Source: Duganella aceris (GTDB taxonomy: Bacteria > Pseudomonadota > Gammaproteobacteria > Burkholderiales > Burkholderiaceae_D). From it: a stretch of DNA of 64,000 nt. Shown piece by piece: positions 58,759-64,000 of this stretch. The DNA lies in the NCBI RefSeq assembly GCF_011090165.1, contig NZ_JAADJT010000003.1, forward strand, positions 62,001 to 126,000, in the 5' to 3' direction. The notes under the pieces are model-generated. The model saw only the letters and a program-made list of their open reading frames with translations. It was not told the DNA's origin and did not search any database. Position numbers and translations under genes: made by a program. Position 1 is the stretch's first letter. Each line of letters begins with the position of its first letter.

Positions 58759-59385
58759 TTATGCGTTTTCGACGATGATGCCTTCGATGATGTTGGCCAC
58801 ATCCTCGCAACGGTCGGTCACGGTTTCCAGCAATTCGTAGATGGCCTTCATCTTGATCAGGTTGCGCACGTCCGGTTCGTCGCGGAACAGCTTGGACATG
58901 GCGGCGCGCATCACGTGGTCGGCGTCCGACTCCAGGCGGTCGATCTCTTCGCAGATGGCGACGATCTGGCGCGAGTTGTCCATGTTGTGCAGCAGCGCCA
59001 CGGCGTCGCGCACCTTCTCGGCGCAGGCCAGCACCAGCTCGGCCAGGCGCTTCGCTTCCGGCGTCACCGAATGCAGGTCGTACAGCGACACGGTCTGGCC
59101 GGCGTCTTCCAGCAGGTCCAGGATGTCGTCCATGCGGGTGATCAGCTTGTGGATGTCGTCGCGGTCGATCGGGGTGATGAAGGTCTTGTGCAGCAGGTCG
59201 ACCGTGGCGTAGGTGATCTTGTCGGCCTGCTTCTCGATCGATTCGATGGCGTGCACGCGGTTTTCCAGATCGTCGAAGTTGGACATCAGGCCCAGCATCT
59301 CTTTTGCACCTTTGACGCACAGCTCGGCGTGTTGGTTGAACAGGTCAAAAAATTTGCCCTCGGTGGGCATCAAACGTCCAAACAT
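58759..59385 (-). CDS. DUF47 PhoU-like protein, partner of Pit
   Basis: A 208-residue all-helical PhoU-like protein of the DUF47 (YkaA/UPF0111) family, which almost always precedes pit genes and may control the transporter. FDDLENRVHAIESIEKQADK and DDIHKLITRMDDILDLLEDA are the family's characteristic acidic helices. Cytoplasmic, no membrane segment. Followed by pit after 17 bases. Confidence 0.93.
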   Translation of the reverse strand: MFGRLMPTEGKFFDLFNQHAELCVKGAKEMLGLMSNFDDLENRVHAIESIEKQADKITYATVDLLHKTFITPIDRDDIHKLITRMDDILDLLEDAGQTVSLYDLHSVTPEAKRLAELVLACAEKVRDAVALLHNMDNSRQIVAICEEIDRLESDADHVMRAAMSKLFRDEPDVRNLIKMKAIYELLETVTDRCEDVANIIEGIIVENA

Positions 59386-59416
59386 ATTATTCTCCGTTCC
59401 ATTAATTACTGCAGAT

Positions 59417-59439
59417 CGCCGCCCAGCACGAGGGCGGCG
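59417..59439 (-). terminator. GC-rich hairpin after dnaB without a T run
   Basis: CGCCGCCC and GGGCGGCG form an 8-bp stem with a 7-base loop 21 bases downstream of the dnaB stop. There is no uridine tract in the transcript, so termination here is possible but unproven; it also lies just upstream of the DUF47 gene. Confidence 0.4.
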
Positions 59440-59459
59440 TAAAGATTAGTGGCGCTGAA

Positions 59460-60845
59460 TTAATCGCCTTGATACAGCGCCAGATTGCCGGCGTAGTTGC
59501 CAAACTTGGTGTACTGGCCGATCCAGGTCAGGCGCACCGAGCCGATCGGCCCGTTACGCTGCTTACCGATGATGATTTCGGCCGTTCCCTTATCGGGCGA
59601 GTCCGGGTTGTAGACCTCGTCGCGATACAGGAAGATAATGACGTCCGCATCCTGCTCGATCGCGCCGGATTCGCGCAGATCGGACATGACGGGACGCTTG
59701 TTGGGACGTTGTTCCAGCGAGCGGTTCAGCTGGGACAGCGCGATCACCGGGCACTGCAGCTCTTTGGCCAGGCCCTTCAGCGAACGCGAAATTTCGGAAA
59801 TCTCCGAGGCGCGGTTGTCGCCCTGGGTGGAGCCCTGCATCAGCTGCAGGTAGTCGACCACGATCAGGCCCAGCTTGCCGCACTGGCGCGACAGCCGGCG
59901 CGCGCGGGCGCGCATCTCGATCGGGTTCAGCGCCGGCGTCTCGTCGATATAGACCTGGGCGTCGTTCATTTTCTGGATCGCGTGCGTCAGGCGCGGCCAA
60001 TCCTCGTCGTTCAGCTTGCCGGTGCGCAGGCGATGCTGGTCCAGCTGGCCGACCGAGCCCAGCATACGCATCGCCAGCTGCACGCCGCCCATCTCCATCG
60101 AGAACACCGCCACCGGCAGGCCCTCCTCCACCGCCACGTTCTCGGCGATGTTCATCGAGAACGCGGTCTTGCCCATCGACGGGCGGCCGGCCACCACCAC
60201 CATGTCGCCCGGCTGCAGGCCGGAGGTCATGCGGTCGAGGTCGATCCAGCCGGTCGGCACGCCGGTGATCTCGGACGCACCCTCGCGCGAATACAGCTCG
60301 TCGATGCGCTCGACCACCTGGGTCAGCAGCGGCTGCACCGGCAGCCAGCCGGCGGCGCCGCGCGCGCCCTGCTCGGCGATGGCGAAGATCTTCGACTCGG
60401 CCTCGTCCAGCATCTGCTTGACTTCTTTGCCCTGCGGCGTGAAGGCCTGGCCGGAAATCTCGTCGGCCACGGTGATCAGCTGGCGCAGGATCGAGCGGTC
60501 GCGCACGATCTCGGCATAGCGGCGGATGTTGGCCGCCGACGGCGTGTTCTGCGCCATCGCGTTCAGGTAGGCCAGGCCGCCGACATCGTCCGCCTTGCCC
60601 ATCTGGGTCAGGTTCTCGAACACCGTGATCACGTCGGCCGGCTTGGAACCGTTGATCATCTTGACGATCTGCTCGAAGATGATGCGGTGGTCGTAGCGGT
60701 AGAAGTCGTCCGGATTCATCATGTCCGCGATGCGGTCGAACGCGGCATTGTCGCGCAGCAGGCCGCCTATGACGGACTGTTCTGCTTCGATGGAATGCGG
60801 CGGGACGCGGAGGGCATCTAATTGCGGATCTGGGGGGGTGTTCAT
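59460..60845 (-). CDS. dnaB: Replicative DNA helicase DnaB
   Basis: A 461-residue hexameric replicative helicase. The N-terminal domain (about 15-115, HSIEAEQSVIGGLL) binds primase, and the RecA-like C-terminal domain (about 170-461) has Walker A AGRPSMGKTAFS, Walker B LGLIVVDYLQLMQG and the DnaB motif SDLRESGAIEQDADVIIFLY. The start MNTPPDPQLDALRVPP at 60845 is the family start; an earlier in-frame start would run into the rplI terminator. It has no Shine-Dalgarno sequence, and a TATAAT hexamer ends only seven bases before the ATG. Confidence 0.97.
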   Translation of the reverse strand: MNTPPDPQLDALRVPPHSIEAEQSVIGGLLRDNAAFDRIADMMNPDDFYRYDHRIIFEQIVKMINGSKPADVITVFENLTQMGKADDVGGLAYLNAMAQNTPSAANIRRYAEIVRDRSILRQLITVADEISGQAFTPQGKEVKQMLDEAESKIFAIAEQGARGAAGWLPVQPLLTQVVERIDELYSREGASEITGVPTGWIDLDRMTSGLQPGDMVVVAGRPSMGKTAFSMNIAENVAVEEGLPVAVFSMEMGGVQLAMRMLGSVGQLDQHRLRTGKLNDEDWPRLTHAIQKMNDAQVYIDETPALNPIEMRARARRLSRQCGKLGLIVVDYLQLMQGSTQGDNRASEISEISRSLKGLAKELQCPVIALSQLNRSLEQRPNKRPVMSDLRESGAIEQDADVIIFLYRDEVYNPDSPDKGTAEIIIGKQRNGPIGSVRLTWIGQYTKFGNYAGNLALYQGD

Positions 60846-60852
60846 GGCGCGA

Positions 60853-60858
60853 ATTATA
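60853..60858 (-). promoter_or_regulatory. dnaB promoter -10, suggesting a leaderless mRNA
   Basis: Minus-strand TATAAT (60858-60853) is separated from the dnaB ATG (60845) by seven bases, so transcription would start at or next to the A of the ATG. The -35 region, TTTTGT at 17-base spacing, is weak. No ribosome-binding site fits in between. Confidence 0.6.
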
Positions 60859-60891
60859 CCTGCTTGTGCCGGACTACAAAATTTATGACGA

Positions 60892-60922
60892 GAAAAAAGC
60901 CGGGACAAGCCCGGCTTTTTTC
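60892..60922 (-). terminator. Bidirectional rho-independent terminator after rplI
   Basis: GCCGGG and CCCGGC form a compact stem with a 5-base loop, flanked by AAAAAA on one side and TTTTTT on the other. On the minus strand it ends the rpsF-priB-rpsR-rplI transcript, 44 bases beyond the rplI stop, and insulates dnaB. Confidence 0.92.
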
Positions 60923-60965
60923 AAGGGTGTTGCTAACTAGACAGGCGTTGCCGCCCGCGCCAGTA

Positions 60966-61418
60966 TTAGGCTGCTTCGCCTACGACGGCAACGGTCACTT
61001 CCACCACCACGTCGGTGTGCAGAGCGACGCTGACTGGGTGCTCGCCGGTGGTCTTCAGAGGACCGGTAGGCATGCGGACAGCAGCTTTTTCAACAGCGAA
61101 ACCAGCTTTGGTCAGCGCTTCAGCGATGTCGAAGTTGGTGACCGAACCGAACAGACGGCCGTCGACACCAGCTTTTTGCGAAACGTTCACGGTCATGCCG
61201 TTCAGTTTCTCGCCTTGGGCTTGAGCGGCCGCCAGTTTCTCGGCTGCTGCTTTTTCCAGTTCGGCGCGCTTGACTTCGAATTCAGCGACGGCCGACGCGG
61301 TAGCGCGGCGAGCCATTTTTTGCGGAATCAGGAAGTTACGTGCGTAACCGTCTTTAACTTTAACGACTTCACCCAGGTTGCCCAGGTTGACGACTTTTTC
61401 TAACAGAATGATTTGCAT
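60966..61418 (-). CDS. rplI: 50S ribosomal protein L9
   Basis: A 150-residue ribosomal protein L9. The N-terminal RNA-binding domain [20 protein letters not shown] and [16 protein letters not shown] are the family hallmarks; a long connecting helix (about 40-75) and the C-terminal domain follow. It is the last gene of the rpsF-priB-rpsR-rplI cluster and is followed by the terminator at 60892-60922. Confidence 0.98.
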   Translation of the reverse strand: MQIILLEKVVNLGNLGEVVKVKDGYARNFLIPQKMARRATASAVAEFEVKRAELEKAAAEKLAAAQAQGEKLNGMTVNVSQKAGVDGRLFGSVTNFDIAEALTKAGFAVEKAAVRMPTGPLKTTGEHPVSVALHTDVVVEVTVAVVGEAA

Positions 61419-61452
61419 AGTTCTTCTCCAGGATCTTATCTAAACCAGGCAA

Positions 61453-61743
61453 TTAAGCGTGGTGCAGATCGGTGTAAGGCAGCAGCGCGAGGTAGCGGGC
61501 GCGTTTGATGGCGGTGTCAACTTGACGCTGGTAGTGCGCCTTGGTGCCGGTCAGACGTGCTGGCATGATCTTGCCGTTTTCCTGGACGAAGTCCTTCAGG
61601 GTGTCGACGTCTTTGTAGTCAACTTGTTCAACGTTGGCTGCGGTGAAGCGGCAGAACTTCTTACGCTTGAACAGTGGGTTTTGTTGCTTACGCTTTTCTT
61701 TAAGCTTGAGCTTGTTTTTGTCGAACTTTTTACCGAATGCCAT
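61453..61743 (-). CDS. rpsR: 30S ribosomal protein S18
   Basis: A 96-residue ribosomal protein S18. The core [20 protein letters not shown] and [20 protein letters not shown] is conserved; the basic N-terminal extension of about 20 residues makes it longer than the E. coli protein (75), as is usual in betaproteobacteria. It binds with S6 (rpsF, same operon) on the 30S platform. Confidence 0.97.
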   Translation of the reverse strand: MAFGKKFDKNKLKLKEKRKQQNPLFKRKKFCRFTAANVEQVDYKDVDTLKDFVQENGKIMPARLTGTKAHYQRQVDTAIKRARYLALLPYTDLHHA

Positions 61744-61758
61744 TTTAGGCTCCTGTAT

Positions 61759-62064
61759 TTAAATTGAGCTGTCTGTGACAGCACTAAAATCAATGATGTG
61801 AAACACCAGGCTTTTGCTATTGCGCGTCTTCTTGTTCAAAAAACCGGTGAACTGGTACATGCCGCCCAGTGGCGCCTGGCTGAAGCGGCCTGAAATCTCG
61901 CCCGCGGCGACCGCGGAAATTTCAAACTCGCTCAATCGGGCGATGCCCGCCTCCATCTGCTGCGACCGGTGCTGGAGTACAGCGTTCACGATCGGCATGC
62001 CGGCCGGGGTGTAGCGCAAGGCGTCCCGTTCGGCGATGAGGGCAATAAATTGGCTTTGGTTCAC
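61759..62064 (-). CDS. priB: Primosomal replication protein N (PriB)
   Basis: A 101-residue OB-fold single-stranded-DNA-binding protein of the primosome, needed for restart of stalled replication forks with PriA. LRYTPAGMPIVNAVLQHRSQ and AVAAGEISGRFSQAPLGGMY are the recognisable family segments. Position between rpsF and rpsR is the conserved one in beta- and gammaproteobacteria. Confidence 0.95.
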   Translation of the reverse strand: MNQSQFIALIAERDALRYTPAGMPIVNAVLQHRSQQMEAGIARLSEFEISAVAAGEISGRFSQAPLGGMYQFTGFLNKKTRNSKSLVFHIIDFSAVTDSSI

Positions 62065-62094
62065 TGGAGCTGTGTCAGCCCGGTTTTAAAACAA

Positions 62095-62484
62095 TCAGGC
62101 CGCTGCAGGAGCTGGAGCAGCTGCTGGGGCTTCGGTGCGATGCGATTTGGCCGCATCTTCACGCTGTACCGACTTCATCATAGGCGAAGGAGCGGTTTCG
62201 GCTTTCTTCAGCTTGACGGTCAGGTGACGCAGAACTGCATCATTGAATTTGAATGCGGTTTCCAGCTCGACCAGGGTCTCGTTGTCGCATTCGATGTTCA
62301 GGCAGATGTAGTGTGCTTTCGCCAGTTTCTGGATCGAGTAAGCCATCTGACGACGGCCCCAATCTTCAACGCGGTGCACGGAGCCGCCGCGGGTCGTTAC
62401 GGTTGCTTTGTAACGTTCGATCATGGCGGGCACTTGCTCGCTCTGGTCCGGATGGACGATAAATACTATTTCATAGTGACGCAT
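62095..62484 (-). CDS. rpsF: 30S ribosomal protein S6
   Basis: A 129-residue ribosomal protein S6. [20 protein letters not shown] and [20 protein letters not shown] are typical; an alanine/proline-rich tail follows residue 110. The ATG at 62484 has AAGGGAG five bases upstream; an upstream in-frame start would add non-conserved residues. First gene of the operon, divergent from lexA, with the third palindrome in the shared region. Confidence 0.97.
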   Translation of the reverse strand: MRHYEIVFIVHPDQSEQVPAMIERYKATVTTRGGSVHRVEDWGRRQMAYSIQKLAKAHYICLNIECDNETLVELETAFKFNDAVLRHLTVKLKKAETAPSPMMKSVQREDAAKSHRTEAPAAAPAPAAA

Positions 62485-62593
62485 GCAAACTCCCTTAAGG
62501 ACTGTGAATATAGCCCACCCTGGCGTCAAGACAGGTGTGGGAAGAGGTAAGCCCGCGACTATAGCAGCATTTTCGGCAAATGGCTAGTGTCCT

Positions 62594-62687
62594 ACTCCGG
62601 GGTCAGAGCTAAAAACTGGACACGGGCTCTGCCGTAGCGGCCGCTACGGCAGAGCCCGTGTCCAGTTTTTAGCTCTGACCCCGGAGT
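62594..62687. repeat. Long perfect palindrome, copy 3 (94 bp)
   Basis: Bases 62594-62640 are the exact reverse complement of 62641-62687; with one mismatched pair the symmetry continues to 62588-62693. It equals copy 1 except for one symmetric pair of changes: TA near the centre of the left arm is TG here, and the complement changes with it. It lies in the divergent region between rpsF and lexA, about 110 bases from rpsF and 105 from lexA. Confidence 0.96.
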
Positions 62688-62742
62688 GGGACATGAAATT
62701 ATTTCGTGCTGAGCAACAAATTCCCTTGCATTCCGGCCCATA

Positions 62743-62758
62743 CTGTACAAAAATACAG
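62743..62758 (+). promoter_or_regulatory. LexA (SOS) box 1
   Basis: CTGTACAAAAATACAG has the CTGT-N8-ACAG form of the LexA operator. It is the outer of two boxes just upstream of lexA, as expected for autoregulation. Confidence 0.92.
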
Positions 62759-62759
62759 A

Positions 62760-62775
62760 CTGTCTATATACACAG
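62760..62775 (+). promoter_or_regulatory. LexA (SOS) box 2
   Basis: CTGTCTATATACACAG has the same CTGT-N8-ACAG form, separated from box 1 by a single base and ending 16 bases before the lexA ATG. Tandem boxes are common upstream of proteobacterial lexA genes. Confidence 0.94.
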
Positions 62776-62791
62776 GCCAAGAACCGCACTC

Positions 62792-63427
62792 ATGATCAAG
62801 CTCACCGCACGCCAGGAACAAATTCTTAATCTGATCAAGGATGCCATCGAGAACACCGGCTTCCCGCCGACCCGCGCCGAGATCGCCAACGAACTGGGCT
62901 TCAAGTCCGCCAACGCGGCCGAGGAACATCTGCAGGCGCTGGCCCGCAAGGGCGCGATCGAGATCGCCGCCGGCACCTCGCGCGGCATCCGCCTGCTCGG
63001 CGTGCACGCCGAACCGGCCGCTTCGAAGATGCCGGGGCCGCTGATGATGTCGCTGCCGCTGATCGGCCGCGTCGCCGCCGGCTCGCCGATCCTGGCGCAG
63101 GAAAACCTGGAAACCAGCTACAGCGTCGATCCCGCCATGTTCTCGTCCAAGCCGGACTATCTGCTGAAGGTGCGCGGCGAATCGATGCGTGACGCCGGCA
63201 TCATGGACGGCGACCTGCTGGCCGTGAAGAAGGTCGATAGCGCCAAGAACGGCCAGATCGTCGTTGCCCGCATCGGCAACGACGTCACGGTCAAGCGCTA
63301 CCGCAAGACCGGTTCGACGGTGGAACTGTTGCCGGAGAACCCGGACTTCAAAATCATCACCGTCGACCCCGAGGAAGAGTTTGCGCTGGAAGGCCTGGCG
63401 GTCGGCCTCATGCGCAGCTGGCATTAA
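62792..63427 (+). CDS. lexA: SOS-response repressor LexA
   Basis: A 211-residue LexA. The N-terminal winged-helix domain (about 1-70: [20 protein letters not shown], then [20 protein letters not shown]) binds SOS boxes; the C-terminal S24 peptidase domain carries the self-cleavage site A96-G97 in VAAGSPI, catalytic S131 in [10 protein letters not shown] and K168 in DVTVKRY. RecA-stimulated autocleavage derepresses the regulon. ATG 62792 is the family start; an earlier in-frame ATG at 62693 would place the SOS boxes inside the gene. Confidence 0.97.
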   Translation: MIKLTARQEQILNLIKDAIENTGFPPTRAEIANELGFKSANAAEEHLQALARKGAIEIAAGTSRGIRLLGVHAEPAASKMPGPLMMSLPLIGRVAAGSPILAQENLETSYSVDPAMFSSKPDYLLKVRGESMRDAGIMDGDLLAVKKVDSAKNGQIVVARIGNDVTVKRYRKTGSTVELLPENPDFKIITVDPEEEFALEGLAVGLMRSWH

Positions 63428-63443
63428 GCGCAGCCGGCATCGC

Positions 63444-64000
63444 TCACTTTCTACCGACTTCCTTGGCGGTGGCCTGCATCGAAAGGTTCGCGCCGATGCG
63501 CTCCTGGTCGGCGATCATCTGCTTGGCGCGCGCGGCGGACGTCTTGACGTCGTCGTCGGTCTTGACGCGCCAGGCTTCGCGCGCGGCCAGGATCTGATCG
63601 GCCTGCTGCTTGCCGCTGGCGTTGACGGCGGCGTAGGCCTTGTCCATGCGTAGCGTGGCCTGCTGCATTTCGGCGTCGGTCATCAGATTGGCCAGCTCGT
63701 CGGGAATGGCTTTGCCGGCCGGCAGCTGGTTGGCCAGATTCTTCAGGAAGCCGTCGTAGCAGCTCATCCAGCCATCGACGCGGTCGCTGACCGACTTGAT
63801 CTGCTGCGCCGTTTGCGACGTGGCCGGGATCTCCGGCTTGGCGCAGCCGAAATTGCTCAGCGCCACATCGGCGCCTTCATACCGCTGCACATAGAAGTCG
63901 ATTTCGGCCTGGCGCGCCTGGCGCTTCGGCGTCAGCGCGAGCGCCGCCTTGGCTTCGGGATAACCGGCCTGGTCCGCCTTGTGGAACCACTCGTCGGCCT
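63444..64000 (-). CDS. Sel1-repeat protein, C-terminal part (partial)
   Basis: The C-terminal 185 or so residues of a protein whose start lies beyond the right edge. At the edge the frame reads ADEWFHKADQAGYPEAKAAL, the consensus end of a Sel1-like/TPR repeat, so it is probably a Sel1-repeat protein. The remaining part is a charged, mostly helical C-terminal region (VDGWMSCYDGFLKNLANQLP and others) with a few cysteines, which I do not recognise. It is convergent with lexA, 16 bases apart. Function unknown. Confidence 0.8.
   Translation of the reverse strand, partial: ADEWFHKADQAGYPEAKAALALTPKRQARQAEIDFYVQRYEGADVALSNFGCAKPEIPATSQTAQQIKSVSDRVDGWMSCYDGFLKNLANQLPAGKAIPDELANLMTDAEMQQATLRMDKAYAAVNASGKQQADQILAAREAWRVKTDDDVKTSAARAKQMIADQERIGANLSMQATAKEVGRK

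Noticed and set aside
62592..62789. 65-codon minus-strand frame through palindrome copy 3
   Set aside because: It consists largely of palindrome sequence and the LexA operator region, without a ribosome-binding site.

Overview
This GC-rich window looks like the chromosome of a betaproteobacterium of the family Oxalobacteraceae (Massilia, Duganella, Janthinobacterium and relatives). That placement is inferred from the rpsF-priB-rpsR-rplI-dnaB order, the PEP-CTERM protein, the GC-rich coding style and the general gene content; no 16S rRNA gene is present. No rRNA, tRNA, CRISPR array, prophage or recognisable transposase was seen. Layout, left to right: (1) 1-785, the 5' part of an AlaA-type aminotransferase on the minus strand. 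(2) 980-8565, a plus-strand lipid A modification operon: an Mth938-like protein, an ArnT-like transferase, one small EamA/ArnE-F-like subunit, ArnB, ArnC, ArnA split into separate formyltransferase and decarboxylase genes, and ArnD. It is followed by bcp and a PIN-PhoH gene with a strong terminator. (3) 11.2-18.7 kb, accessory genes: a 96-bp perfect palindrome, a PEP-CTERM protein, an orphan HicB-like protein, a Fur-controlled siderophore receptor with a PepSY protein, a TumE/TumA-like toxin-antitoxin pair, a small copper chaperone behind a CueR-type promoter, a glutathione S-transferase and a TauE/SafE permease. (4) 18.7-26.1 kb, a minus-strand operon under a clear cobalamin riboswitch: an ExbB/TolQ-like protein, a DUF2149 protein, an exported membrane-anchored CobN-like protein and a TonB-dependent receptor. 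It looks like an envelope system for corrinoid or cobalt acquisition. (5) 27-45.4 kb, a minus-strand block: HD-GYP protein, CHASE2 adenylate cyclase, a 2378-residue TpsA exoprotein, a TpsB transporter, a 1499-residue TpsA exoprotein and a FecR-domain protein. The two exoproteins share their N-terminal secretion domain and a short C-terminal motif. (6) 45.6-49.4 kb: an MBL-fold hydrolase, a second long palindrome, a GAF-GspE ATPase and an isolated CphA N-terminal domain. (7) 49.5-57.4 kb, minus strand: an esterase, a GNAT enzyme and a metallophosphoesterase, then a compact operon of a TusA-like protein, DsrE, a PhnD/PhnE/PhnC-type ABC transporter, a TusA-core-MetE fusion, a second DsrE and a small CxxC protein. 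A 20-bp inverted repeat precedes this operon. It looks like uptake plus sulfur/methyl handling of an unknown solute. (8) 57.7-64 kb, core genes: pit and its DUF47 partner, dnaB, rplI, rpsR, priB, rpsF, a third palindrome, lexA with two tandem SOS boxes, and a partial Sel1-repeat protein. The points that most deserve follow-up are the riboswitch-controlled CobN/ExbB-like/DUF2149 receptor operon, the family of long self-complementary palindromes (same ends and centre, different arms, with compensatory changes), the TusA-MetE/DsrE/PhnCDE-type operon, and the cyclic-nucleotide plus two-partner-secretion block.
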